A stretch of DNA of 64,000 nucleotides from DASXVX01 sp036504075 (GTDB taxonomy: Bacteria; Bacillota; Sulfobacillia; Symbiobacteriales; Symbiobacteriaceae). Positions 50,496-60,117 of this stretch are shown piece after piece. The stretch's first letter is position 1. Each line of letters opens with the position of its first letter. A program made the position numbers and the translations under genes. The stretch lies in NCBI GenBank assembly GCA_036504075.1, contig DASXVX010000057.1, positions 1 to 64,000 on the forward strand. Direction: 5' to 3'. The notes beneath the pieces were generated by a model. That model was not told where the DNA came from. It was given only the letters and a program-made list of their open reading frames with translations, and did not search any database.

Positions 50496-51107
50496 ATGTT
50501 GGATATACTCGTCGAGGAACTTTCTGCCGAATATGCTCTGAGGCAACTCGTACCCAAAGTCACTGGCAAAGGGGTCCCATTCAGAATCGTTACGTTTCAA
50601 GGCAAACCAGATCTGCTCAAGAAGCTGCCTGAACGTCTCCGCGGGTATTCTGCATGGCACCAAGCCCCGAAAGTGGTTGTCCTTGTAGACAGGGACGACG
50701 ACGATTGCGGTCAACTAAAAGCCGATTTGGAACGAATGGCCATGGACGCTGGGCTCACCACCAAGACCGTTGCCCCCCCGGGGCAGCCATTTCAGGTGGT
50801 GAATCGCATCGCCATTGAGGAACTGGAAGCATGGTTTTTTGGGGATTTAGATGCCGTACGGACTGCGTACCCCAAGGTTCCGGCCACCCTGAACCAGAAG
50901 GAAGCATTCCGCGACCCTGACGCAATTCGGGGTGGAACCGCCGAGTCCCTGGAGAGAGTCCTTCAGAAGGCGGGTCATATTCGTGGGCGTCTGAACAAGA
51001 CCCAAGTCGCCCAAGTGATCTCTGAGCATATGGAACCCGACAGGAACCAGTCTCTAAGCTTCCAGGTGTTCTGCGAAGCCTTGCGTCAACTTGCTCCTGC
51101 ACGGTGA
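50496..51107 (+). CDS. DUF4276/TOPRIM-like protein, partner of the AAA ATPase
   Basis: This 203-residue protein has an N-terminal acidic strand (ILVEELSAEYALRQLVPK) and the acidic cluster VVVLVDRDDDDCG (about 57-69), which together resemble the E...DxD metal site of TOPRIM folds as found in DUF4276 proteins. The segment VNRIAIEELEAWFFGD is also typical of that family. It starts 35 bases after the ATPase stop with GGAGG 10 bases upstream, so the pair is one operon. A nuclease effector role is inferred from pairing. Confidence 0.78.
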   Translation: MLDILVEELSAEYALRQLVPKVTGKGVPFRIVTFQGKPDLLKKLPERLRGYSAWHQAPKVVVLVDRDDDDCGQLKADLERMAMDAGLTTKTVAPPGQPFQVVNRIAIEELEAWFFGDLDAVRTAYPKVPATLNQKEAFRDPDAIRGGTAESLERVLQKAGHIRGRLNKTQVAQVISEHMEPDRNQSLSFQVFCEALRQLAPAR

Positions 51108-51179
51108 CGTGACTTCCCCACCGTCGAGACTGAGTGCACTTTAACCCCAGGTTTCCCCTCAGGATATCGACAGGCAAAC

Positions 51180-51224
51180 AAGGATCGCTTCCTTCGCTGA
51201 AAGGAAGCGATCCTTGGCCTTTTG
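51180..51224 (+). terminator. Terminator of the ATPase/TOPRIM pair
   Basis: AAGGATCGCTTCCTT (51180-51194) pairs perfectly with AAGGAAGCGATCCTT (51201-51215), followed by GGCCTTTT. Confidence 0.8.
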
Positions 51225-51370
51225 ACCGGGAAAAACTCCCGCGTATTCACCCAAAAACGATTTCACCACCCAGCGAAAATGTGTGCGTCCCTGTTGGAAA
51301 TACATGGGTTTTCGGCCAGAATGAGATGTGCGCCGCAGCGTCGATTCGCGTTTCAGAGGGAGGCAAGCCT

Positions 51371-54300
51371 ATGCGAGCATGCAGACTGAACCTTCCATTC
51401 CTACGGGAGCCCCGCGACCCCGGAGGCGAGACCCACGACCCGCTGGCCGCCCCGTCGCCGGGATTCAGCCTGTCCCGGCGGGAACTGCTGCGCATGGCCG
51501 GCATCGCCGCCGTCATGACCAGCCTCGCCCCAGTTGCCCGGGCCGCGCCGCTGAATGCGGACGGTGCGGTGGACTTCGTCAGCGGGCCGGGACGGGCTGC
51601 GTTCCGGCTGGACGGCCAGGAGCGCTGGGTGATCGACACCCACCGCTACGCCGGCTCGCCGGTGCTGCGGGTGGAGCGGGCCGCGGGCGAAATCCGCCTG
51701 AGCCTGACGGGCGCCCGGTTCCCCGGCACCGACCTGCCGGCGGACCTGGCCTGCCGGGTCGCCACGGGCGTGCCGGGCTGGACCATGGACCTGCGCCTGG
51801 CCCTCGGCGGCCTTGCCGCCACGGTTGTCCTGGCCAAATGGCTGGCCGGGGAGGAGGAGGCCCGCGCCCGCGTCCAACTGGACGACCGGGTCCTGGCCAC
51901 CCGCAGCGCCGGTTTGGCCCTGTCCGGGACGGCGGACCTCACTTTCGCGCCGGACTGGACGCTCCGGCTGGCCGGTCCCGGCATCGCCCGGCTGGTCGGC
52001 GTGGGCGCCGACGACCTGCTTTCCGACACCGTCACGCTGTTCATGCCCGCCGCCGGTGCTCCCAGCATGCTGCAGGCGCCCCCGGCCCGGCGGACGCTGG
52101 TCGTGCTGGAGCGGAAAGGGCGCACCTGGGCCCTGGCTCCGGCCCTGGCGGTGCCGAAAGGCTGGAAGCTGACGGCCGACGGCGAGGTCTTTGACGTGCT
52201 ACAGATCGAGACCGGCGAGAACGGCCGGGGCGAACTGAAAGCCGCCCTGGCGGCGGAAACGCTCTCCCGGCGCCCCGCCCTGTTCGTGGAGCTCGGCGGC
52301 TCGGGGGCCGGGGCCGACCCCCTGCGGCTGCCGCTGGCGGCGCCCCGGTACGCGGCCACCTTGGCCCCGGACGGCAGCCAGCAGGCGCTTTTTGCCGGGT
52401 TCAACCGGGACCCGTCCTGGCTGCATACCGGGGGACTCAGCGTGCTGGTGGGCAGCGGTCCGGGTGCCGAACCGCTGGAACTGGTCAACCGGAACGGCCG
52501 GGTGACCCGGGCCGCCCTGGCCCCGGCCCTGCTGGCCGTGAGTGCGCCCATGGCGGGCGTCGTGGCCGAGCCGGTCTGGAGCGCCGAGGGGACCCGGCTC
52601 TCCTTCGTGCCGGCTGCGTCGAACCCGGCCCCCGACCTGCCCAAGGAGCAGCCCGTGATCGGGCCCGCCCCTGGGGACGTCTCGCCCATTCTGGACACGC
52701 AGCCCCCGGCGCAGGTGCCGCCCGCGTCTGAAGTGCCGCCGGTCATCCGCGTGCCCGTTGAGAATCCCGACGTCGGGCAGATCCAACTGCCCATCAACCT
52801 GCCGCCCATCGTCCTGCTGCCGAACCTGAAAGTCTCGGTCGTCCGGCCCCAGGACCTGCTGGTGCTCACCTTCGAGTTCATGAACCTCAACCTGCAGGCC
52901 GGCGGCAACGGGGCGCCCCGCCTCGTCCGGACCGCCGCCAACAGCCCGGCCTACATCATCGTGCACTTCCCGCCCCAGCACATCGCCGAGCAGGCCTTCT
53001 TTGAGACCCAAACCCCCGGCAGCCCCGGCGACGAGGCGCCGCCGGCGCCCCCGGTCCGCAGCCGCATCGCCGGCCCCAGCCGGCTGGTCTTTGCCCTGCC
53101 TGCCGGCGTCACGGAAGTCCCGTACTCGCTTGAAGCGCTGCTCAGCTGGACCGGCTACCAGCAGAGCGTCGGGCCCACCGCCCTGCCCCCGCCCATTTTC
53201 CCGGAACTCGTCCTGCGCGGCGAGGAGATCGCCCGGGTCACGCCCGAGGAGGCCGATTCCTGCAACTGCGCCCCGGTGACGCCCGGCCTCTTCTGGCCGC
53301 CGCCGACCGTGCAGGTGCCGCAGGCGCCCCACACGGCCATTGAGGCGCCGTACCGGGTGATCATCTCGCCGAACAAGTACGCCGGCTGGGCGCATGCGCT
53401 CGCCCCCGTGGAGCACGACGGCCGGACGGAGCTGTGGCACACCCGGCTGGGCGTCCGGGCCAAGGACGGCGACCACTTCGTGGTGGACGAGTTGGCCGAG
53501 TACCTGCGGACCGTGCGGGCGATCTGGTCGCCGGATTACGACGCCAATGCCCTGCCCCCGGCCGACACGTTCATCCCGTTCGAAATGTCGCTGGCGGTGC
53601 GTCACCGGCATGAGATCGTCCGGCTATCCTCGGACTTCACGATTCCGAACTTCACGCCCATGCCGGTCAAGGCCCACCGGCTCATGCTTTCCGCACTGGG
53701 CGCCTGGCTGAACGTTCACGGCACCTGGGACCCGCCGGCCCCAGTGGGGCTGGAGGAGTGGCTCCACCGGGCGGCCATGGGCCGGGACACCTACGTGAAG
53801 ACCGTGGAGCGCGGCTACCTGTTCCCGCTCGGCAACCGGGCCGCGCTCTTCACCGTGACCGAGCGCAAGTTCCAGCCCGGGCCGGACGGCACCACCGGTG
53901 CCTACCTCCGCCGGCGCCAGTACGTGGTGGTCCGGGAGCCCGACAAGTTCTACCCCGGCCCCGGCCAGCAGTTTGCCGGCCGGCAGATGCCCTTCAAGCA
54001 CATTCGCCTGACGACGCTGGTCACGCCGAACCTGAACCCGGCGGGCGGCGGCATCGGCGGCATGGCCTCCGACGCCTACTGGCTGCGGGTCGGCACCCAG
54101 GACTTCCAGTTCCACGTCGTCGCGGACGATGTCGACGGCCGGAAAATCGAGTTCACGACGCCCCTGGCCTTCATCGGCGTGGCGGTGGCGAACGATGCGG
54201 TGAAAATGGGCAAGGTCGCCCAGGACCTGACCACCGGCGACGTGGCCCGGCGGGAGCGGCCCTTTCACGGCCAGAAAGTGGCCTACGCGCCCAGCGACAA

Positions 54301-55846
54301 GCCCGGCGACACGCATTTTGAGACCGCCAGCTTTACGTTCGGCGCCGAAGTGCCGCCGCAGTCGTTCAGCCTGGCGGATGGCCTGCCCCGGTTCTACCCG
54401 AACATGGCCAAAGCCAAGCTCCGGGTCGCCGCCATCGAGGCAATGTCCGGCAGCCCGGCGCCCGCCGAAATCAGCTTCCACGACGCCTTCCTGAACCAGG
54501 GCTTCGACCCCGGCGCCAACAAGGGCGCCGTGTGGGCGAAAATGCTGGCCGCCGTGCCGCTGCGCTTCCCGGCCGACAAGTCCGGCGCCGTCGCCACGCC
54601 CAACATGGACGTGGGCGGCCTCTCCCGGATGCTCGGGCCCGTGGGCGGCAGCCCGGACGACATGGTCAGCGGCGCCGCCGTGAAGGCCAAGCAGTTCCTC
54701 TCCGACGAGGCGAAGATTCTCGGCGGCATTCTGCTCTCCAGCATCATCGACGACTTCGGGCTGGATTCCATCGGCGGCGACGGCAAAACGGCCCCGGTGC
54801 TGACCAACCGGGTGGTCTACCCCAAGGGGGGCGACGGCAAGGAAGACAAGAACGCCCCGCCCATCGGCCTGGAGAACAAGCTGGCCTGGAGCCCCAAGCT
54901 GAAAGGCGACCCGCTGGGCCTCTTCGAGCCGCTGGCCGGCGCCAAGCTGGACCTGCTGGCCATGCTGCTGACCAAATTCGACTCGCCCGGCAGCCCCACG
55001 TACGAAGTGAGCGGCGAGCTGACCAAGTTCAAGATCCACTTGATCGGCACCGCCGCCCCGTTCATGATCGTCTCCTTCAGCCAGCTGACTTTCAAGGCGG
55101 CGAGCGGCCAGAAGTTCCAGGTGAAGCCCGACATCAGCGAAGTCGCGTTCGACGGGCCGCTCAAGTTCGTGGACGCCCTGAAGGACTTCCTGAAGTCGCT
55201 CGGCGGCGGGTTCGCCATTGACCTGACGCCCACCGGCCTCAAAGTCGGCCTCTCGCTGCCGATTCCCTCCATCGCCATTGGCGTGCTGGCGATTCAGAAC
55301 ATCAAGCTCGCCACGCTGCTCACGATTCCGTTCAACGGCGACGCCCTTCGGCTGCGGTTTGCGTTTTGCGAGCGGGAGGACCCGTTCTGCCTCACGGTCG
55401 CCATGTTCGGCGGCGGCGGCTTCTTCGCCGTGGAACTGGGGCTGGACAAGTACGTGCTGCTGGAGGCTTCGCTGGAGTTCGGCGGCCAGCTGGCCCTGGA
55501 CATCGGCGTCGCCAGCGGCGGAGTCCACGTCTTCGCCGGCATCTACTTCAAAATGGAGAACGACGACTGCACGCTGACCGGCTACCTGCGCCTGGGCGGC
55601 TCGCTCTCGGTGCTGGGGCTGATCACGATTTCGGCGGAGTTCTACATGGGCCTCACGTACGAGTCGGCCACCAACAAGGTCTGGGGCCAGGCGACGCTGA
55701 CGGTGAAAATCGAGATTCTGTTCTTCAGCATGAGCGTGGGCCTCTCCGTGGAGCGGCGGTTCGCCGGCTCCGGCGCCGATCCGACGTTCTCGCAGATCAT
55801 GGACGAGAACCACTGGGACGAATACTGCGACGCGTTCGCCGGTTAA
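51371..55846 (+). CDS. Giant Tat-signal protein of unknown family
   Basis: This 1491-residue protein has a twin-arginine signal (SLSRRELLRMAGIAAVMTSL, then APVARA, near residues 33-58), so folded export by Tat is expected. Beyond it: a beta-rich region to about 400, a Pro-rich linker (about 415-480), a mixed central part with a CNC pair, and a C-terminal 200 residues of alternating polar/hydrophobic strands (GGGFFAVELGLDKYVLLEAS and on) that resemble a beta-sandwich or barrel. No known domain is recognised. The frame is open to 51134, but GAGGGAGG and ATG 51371 are clear. First gene of an operon with 55862 and tatA. Confidence 0.82.
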   Translation: MRACRLNLPFLREPRDPGGETHDPLAAPSPGFSLSRRELLRMAGIAAVMTSLAPVARAAPLNADGAVDFVSGPGRAAFRLDGQERWVIDTHRYAGSPVLRVERAAGEIRLSLTGARFPGTDLPADLACRVATGVPGWTMDLRLALGGLAATVVLAKWLAGEEEARARVQLDDRVLATRSAGLALSGTADLTFAPDWTLRLAGPGIARLVGVGADDLLSDTVTLFMPAAGAPSMLQAPPARRTLVVLERKGRTWALAPALAVPKGWKLTADGEVFDVLQIETGENGRGELKAALAAETLSRRPALFVELGGSGAGADPLRLPLAAPRYAATLAPDGSQQALFAGFNRDPSWLHTGGLSVLVGSGPGAEPLELVNRNGRVTRAALAPALLAVSAPMAGVVAEPVWSAEGTRLSFVPAASNPAPDLPKEQPVIGPAPGDVSPILDTQPPAQVPPASEVPPVIRVPVENPDVGQIQLPINLPPIVLLPNLKVSVVRPQDLLVLTFEFMNLNLQAGGNGAPRLVRTAANSPAYIIVHFPPQHIAEQAFFETQTPGSPGDEAPPAPPVRSRIAGPSRLVFALPAGVTEVPYSLEALLSWTGYQQSVGPTALPPPIFPELVLRGEEIARVTPEEADSCNCAPVTPGLFWPPPTVQVPQAPHTAIEAPYRVIISPNKYAGWAHALAPVEHDGRTELWHTRLGVRAKDGDHFVVDELAEYLRTVRAIWSPDYDANALPPADTFIPFEMSLAVRHRHEIVRLSSDFTIPNFTPMPVKAHRLMLSALGAWLNVHGTWDPPAPVGLEEWLHRAAMGRDTYVKTVERGYLFPLGNRAALFTVTERKFQPGPDGTTGAYLRRRQYVVVREPDKFYPGPGQQFAGRQMPFKHIRLTTLVTPNLNPAGGGIGGMASDAYWLRVGTQDFQFHVVADDVDGRKIEFTTPLAFIGVAVANDAVKMGKVAQDLTTGDVARRERPFHGQKVAYAPSDKPGDTHFETASFTFGAEVPPQSFSLADGLPRFYPNMAKAKLRVAAIEAMSGSPAPAEISFHDAFLNQGFDPGANKGAVWAKMLAAVPLRFPADKSGAVATPNMDVGGLSRMLGPVGGSPDDMVSGAAVKAKQFLSDEAKILGGILLSSIIDDFGLDSIGGDGKTAPVLTNRVVYPKGGDGKEDKNAPPIGLENKLAWSPKLKGDPLGLFEPLAGAKLDLLAMLLTKFDSPGSPTYEVSGELTKFKIHLIGTAAPFMIVSFSQLTFKAASGQKFQVKPDISEVAFDGPLKFVDALKDFLKSLGGGFAIDLTPTGLKVGLSLPIPSIAIGVLAIQNIKLATLLTIPFNGDALRLRFAFCEREDPFCLTVAMFGGGGFFAVELGLDKYVLLEASLEFGGQLALDIGVASGGVHVFAGIYFKMENDDCTLTGYLRLGGSLSVLGLITISAEFYMGLTYESATNKVWGQATLTVKIEILFFSMSVGLSVERRFAGSGADPTFSQIMDENHWDEYCDAFAG

Positions 55847-55861
55847 GGAGGGAGGGACAGC

Positions 55862-58800
55862 ATGAAAAAGCAGACGGTCATGTGGACCGCCCTGCCGGGC
55901 GGCATCTCTGGTTCGGGCGAGACGAAACGGCTCATTCTGTCGGTCTTCGTCTCGCCCCGGCTGCAGACCGACGAGGGGCTGCCCCGGCCGGAACTGGCCC
56001 AGTTTCCCGACTTTCTGAACTGGCCGGCCGCGGCGCCGACGTCGTTCACGGTCCAGTTCAACGGCGGTCCCGCCCGGCCGGCGACGGTGGTCAGCACGGC
56101 GGTCCCGGCGCTCTGGACGGCCTTGTTCAAGCCGTCCACCTACGTGCGGCCGTACGTTTTCCCGAAGCTGGACGACCGGTTCATCCGCTCCTTCCCGGCT
56201 GCTCATGTGCTCTCCTTCATTAAACAGCAGTACCAGCAGGCGGCAATTCGCAATCCCACCGAGTTTCCGTTCGTGGAGTCGCTCTCCAGCCGCAAGGGGT
56301 TCGGGATGATCGGCGGCTACAACACCAGGCCGAACCTGAGCTTTGTCGGCGACGGGAACGGCGCGGACTTCGCCCTGCAGGCGGAGTTGGACAAGACCAT
56401 GGAGGCATACGGCGCCATTCCGCCTTCCCCGACGCCCAACCCGCGGGCTGACTTCTACCAGGCCAAGCTGTTCTACCAGCCCCGGAACCAGACCCGGCAG
56501 GCCGTGACGCTGCCGGACCTGGACTTCCACCAGATCGTCTCATCGCTGGGCGATTACCCGATGATCATGCGGCTGGTCGGGCTGGTGATCGACCTGGAAC
56601 TGGACCTCGACGAGACGATTCCCGCCGCCGGGGCGGTCTCGGTCACACCCGGGTGGAACCCGCAGACGGCGGCGACGACCAACCTGAGCCCGAAGACGGT
56701 CTACACGCTGACCGCGAGCACATTCATGGCGGCCGCCCGCCCGACCGACCCGGAACTGGCGGGCGGCCTGCTGAAGCTGGACGACAAGGACCGCTACCAG
56801 GTGGTGCAGGTCGACCTGGACGGCGCCGCCAACCAGGCGATGAACTTCGCCGACCACCTGCTGCGCATGGTCGCCACCAACCGCGGCAACGGGCGGGCAT
56901 CGCTGCCGGCCATGCGCTCCGGCGGCTTGCAGCTGATGAAGACCGGCCACGCCTACCGGACGGCCCAGTCGCTGGACCAGGCCACCCAGCGGAATACCGA
57001 TGCCGAGGGCGGCACGCCGCCCACGCTCTACGCCGAAGATGTGACCCGGGGCTACCGGGTGGACGTGTGGGACGACCAGACCGGCAAGTGGCACTCGCTC
57101 TGCCGTCGGACCGGAACCTACCGCTTCACCGACGGAGGCCCGACGGCGACGGTGGAAGAAGAAGGCTTCATCACCATGGGCATGACCTCATCCTCGGACG
57201 AGTCATCCACCGACCTCTACCTGCACGAATCGCTCGTCCGCTGGGGCGGCTGGTCGCTGGTGGCGGCCCGGCCCGGCCGCATCATCGACCCGAAGGACGC
57301 CGTCGCACCCAACAACAACCCCGCCGCGACGGATTTCAAGCTGGAGACCAGCTTCGCCGCGACGCCCAGGACGCTGCCCCGGCTGCGTTTCGGCGTCACC
57401 TACCGGATGCGGGCCCGGGCGGTGGACCTGGCCGGCGGCGGCCTGCCGCTGGAGGCCAACGCCGACCTGCCGGACGATGCCGGCGCCACGGCGCCCGCCC
57501 CGTTCGTGCGGTTCGAGCCCGTCCCCACGCCCACCGTGGTCCGCCGGGAGGACCTGACACCGGGCGAGGCGCTGGAGCGCATGGTGATTCGGTCCAACTT
57601 CGACAAGCCCTCCGCAAAAGTGAACGAGCGGCACGTCGCCCCGCCGCTGGGCGCACAGTTGACGGCGGAGCAGCACGGGCTGTTCGACGTCGCCGGCGGC
57701 CTGGACAAGGCGGCTTACAACACGATCAAAAGCCGGGAAGGCAGCCTGGCCGAAGTCCAGCCGGAAGAGAGCCTGGCCCTGCCCTACCTGCCCGACCCCA
57801 TCGCCCGGGGCGCCGCTCTGGCGGGCCTGCCGGGCATGGCGCCCGGCGCCGTGCGGCAGGTGGGTTTCAGCGGTACCTGGCCGGGGAACGCGCCGTTCCG
57901 GGTCCGCATCGACGAAGGGGCCGGGGCGCCGGACTGGGACGCCGGCGCCCGGGTGCTCACGGTCCACCTGCCGAAAGCCGAAATCGCCCACGTGAAGCTC
58001 AGTTCCTACCTGGGGGCGGACGACCTGAAGCGGATGGGCGTCTGGAAGTGGATCGAAGAGGCGAACCTGTCGCCGGCGGCGACGGCCCCGATCAAGCAGG
58101 CCGCCTTGCAGGGCCGGCACTGGATGATCAGCCCCAACCGGGAGCTGACGCTGGTGCACGCCGTGCAGCAGCCGCTGCTCGCCCCCGAGTACCAGAAGCC
58201 GCAGGCGCAGAAGAACCTGGGCGAGACCTTCGCCACCCTCGTCGACCACATGCCGATCTCCGGCAAGTCGACCGCCCGGGTGGACGTCGCCGCCGCATGG
58301 GCGGAGCCGGTGGACATTCTCTCGGAACCCGGCCCCCGGACGGCGACCGGGACGGCGAATCCCTTCCATGTAGATGTGGACTACGGCGACACCGTGGCCG
58401 ACATCCAGAAGCAGCACGAGTTCGGCGATACGAAGTACCGGAAAGTCAATTACACCGCCGTCGCCACCACCCGGTTCAGCGAGTACTTCCACGTGCCGGC
58501 GTCCGAGACGCTCACGCTGGCCGGCGAGGCGGCCAGCAGCGTCGCCGGCGCCCCGGTGGCCGACCACACCGAGACAATCACCAGCGGCGACGGCTCAGTC
58601 ACCTACGCCCGGGGCGTGGACTACGCCATCGACTACCCTGCCGGGTCCGTCCGGCGGCTGGCCGGCAGCGCCATTCCCGACGGGGGTACGGTCAAAGTGG
58701 CCTACGCCCACTACCCGGGACCCATCACCCGGGAGACGGCGGCGCCGGTGGCGGTGGATGTGTACAACTCCGCCCGCCCGGCGGCCCCGAAAGTCCTCTA

Positions 58801-59734
58801 CGTGGTGCCCACCTTCGGGTGGGAGCACAAGGACTTCGACGAGGGCGACGGGGTGATCATCAACCGGACCGGCGGCGGCCTCCGGGTCTACCTGGACCGG
58901 CCCTGGTACTCCGCCGGCGACGGCGAACTGCTCGGCGCCGTGCTCTGGTCCGGCCCCGGCAAGCTGGTGTTGCTCAAGAATCCCCCGACCCGGCCGCCGG
59001 ACGTGCTGAAGCCGTACGTCAGCCAGTGGGGGCTGGACCCCATCTGGGCGTCGACCGCCCCCCGGCCCACGCCGCTGCCGGAGCACTTCACCCGGGCGGT
59101 GGCCACGGGCACGGGGTTGACGCTGGAAGAGGTGCCGGGCCAGACGGTGACCGTGGCCGGCCACGCAGTCCACTACGACGCCGTCCGCAAGCTGTGGTAC
59201 TGCGACATCGACATCGACGCCGGCCATTCGTACTACCCGTTCGTCCGGCTGGCGCTGGCCCGGTACCAGCCCAAGTCGGTCCCGAACGCCCACCTCTCCC
59301 GGGTCGTGCTGGCCGACTTCGCTCAACTGGCCCCGGACCGGCTGGCGACGATCATGACCGATGCGGCCCACCCGAAAGAGCTCACGGTCAACGTCTGCGG
59401 ACCCGGCTATCGGCTGTCGGGCGCCACCCGGACCCCCAGCGAAATGGAGGTCTCGGTGGAGCAGAAGCGGGACGGCGTGGCCGGCGACCTGGGCTGGATT
59501 CCGGTGCCGGGCGCCACCTTCCCGCTGGCGGTGCGGGACGTCGACCACCCGGACATGACCTGGTCCGGCCAGGCCACCCTGCCGGAGGCCCGGGGCGCGA
59601 AGCCCTTCCGGCTGGTCATCCGGGAGTACGAGCGCTTCGAGTCCGACGGATCGCCGCAGGGGTTTGTGGTCGGGTTTGCCCGGATCAACCCGACCCAGCG
59701 GCGCCTGGTATACGCCGCAGTGCTGGAGATTTAA
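55862..59734 (+). CDS. Giant protein without signal peptide, partner of the Tat protein
   Basis: This 1290-residue protein starts MKKQTVMWTALPGGISGSGE with no signal or membrane helix. It is mostly beta-rich; segments such as RFGVTYRMRARAVDLAGGG look like Fn3/Ig-type repeats, and the ends of the protein have long extended strands. No enzyme motif or family is recognised. It begins 15 bases after the previous stop with GGAGGGA, and tatA follows 18 bases after it. One model is piggy-back export bound to the Tat-signal partner; a cytoplasmic role is the alternative. Confidence 0.8.
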   Translation: MKKQTVMWTALPGGISGSGETKRLILSVFVSPRLQTDEGLPRPELAQFPDFLNWPAAAPTSFTVQFNGGPARPATVVSTAVPALWTALFKPSTYVRPYVFPKLDDRFIRSFPAAHVLSFIKQQYQQAAIRNPTEFPFVESLSSRKGFGMIGGYNTRPNLSFVGDGNGADFALQAELDKTMEAYGAIPPSPTPNPRADFYQAKLFYQPRNQTRQAVTLPDLDFHQIVSSLGDYPMIMRLVGLVIDLELDLDETIPAAGAVSVTPGWNPQTAATTNLSPKTVYTLTASTFMAAARPTDPELAGGLLKLDDKDRYQVVQVDLDGAANQAMNFADHLLRMVATNRGNGRASLPAMRSGGLQLMKTGHAYRTAQSLDQATQRNTDAEGGTPPTLYAEDVTRGYRVDVWDDQTGKWHSLCRRTGTYRFTDGGPTATVEEEGFITMGMTSSSDESSTDLYLHESLVRWGGWSLVAARPGRIIDPKDAVAPNNNPAATDFKLETSFAATPRTLPRLRFGVTYRMRARAVDLAGGGLPLEANADLPDDAGATAPAPFVRFEPVPTPTVVRREDLTPGEALERMVIRSNFDKPSAKVNERHVAPPLGAQLTAEQHGLFDVAGGLDKAAYNTIKSREGSLAEVQPEESLALPYLPDPIARGAALAGLPGMAPGAVRQVGFSGTWPGNAPFRVRIDEGAGAPDWDAGARVLTVHLPKAEIAHVKLSSYLGADDLKRMGVWKWIEEANLSPAATAPIKQAALQGRHWMISPNRELTLVHAVQQPLLAPEYQKPQAQKNLGETFATLVDHMPISGKSTARVDVAAAWAEPVDILSEPGPRTATGTANPFHVDVDYGDTVADIQKQHEFGDTKYRKVNYTAVATTRFSEYFHVPASETLTLAGEAASSVAGAPVADHTETITSGDGSVTYARGVDYAIDYPAGSVRRLAGSAIPDGGTVKVAYAHYPGPITRETAAPVAVDVYNSARPAAPKVLYVVPTFGWEHKDFDEGDGVIINRTGGGLRVYLDRPWYSAGDGELLGAVLWSGPGKLVLLKNPPTRPPDVLKPYVSQWGLDPIWASTAPRPTPLPEHFTRAVATGTGLTLEEVPGQTVTVAGHAVHYDAVRKLWYCDIDIDAGHSYYPFVRLALARYQPKSVPNAHLSRVVLADFAQLAPDRLATIMTDAAHPKELTVNVCGPGYRLSGATRTPSEMEVSVEQKRDGVAGDLGWIPVPGATFPLAVRDVDHPDMTWSGQATLPEARGAKPFRLVIREYERFESDGSPQGFVVGFARINPTQRRLVYAAVLEI

Positions 59735-59752
59735 ACACGGGAGGGATCGCGC

Positions 59753-59938
59753 ATGTTCGAGCGGATCGGCTTGTCGGAGATGCTCCTGATTGCGGCCGTG
59801 GCGCTGCTGATTTTCGGCCCGGCCAAGCTGCCGCAGTTGGGCAAGTCGCTGGGCGAGGGCATCAAGGAGTTCCGCAGTGCCTTCAAGTCTATTTCGGAAG
59901 ATGAGCCGGCGGCGCCGCCGGCGGAGAAGAAGAGCTAG
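59753..59938 (+). CDS. tatA: TatA-type twin-arginine translocase subunit
   Basis: This 61-residue protein has one N-terminal membrane helix, the hinge FGPAKLPQLGKSLG and the amphipathic helix EGIKEFRSAFKSI, the full TatA/E pattern, then an acidic Pro-rich tail ending KKS. Known: TatA oligomers form the transport route for folded proteins; TatC is also needed but is not in this window. Position as third gene after two giant proteins, the first with a Tat signal, suggests a dedicated TatA for that cargo. GGAGGGA precedes the ATG. Confidence 0.93.
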   Translation: MFERIGLSEMLLIAAVALLIFGPAKLPQLGKSLGEGIKEFRSAFKSISEDEPAAPPAEKKS

Positions 59939-59943
59939 ACGGC

Positions 59944-59975
59944 AAAGAGCCCGGCCTGAAAAGGCCGGGCTCTTT
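59944..59975 (+). terminator. Terminator of the Tat operon
   Basis: AAAGAGCCCGGCCT (59944-59957) pairs perfectly with AGGCCGGGCTCTTT (59962-59975) around GAAA. Confidence 0.85.
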
Positions 59976-60117
59976 GGTGTCCCTCCCCTGATTTCCTGCG
60001 CACATCGAACTATACGGACCATTTTATAAGTATGTTATGATATATGCACTTGTGAGCAGTGGATTCGCCATGACGGCGTTGCCACAACGCTCACGGACGA
60101 TGGGGAGGACTCCGACC

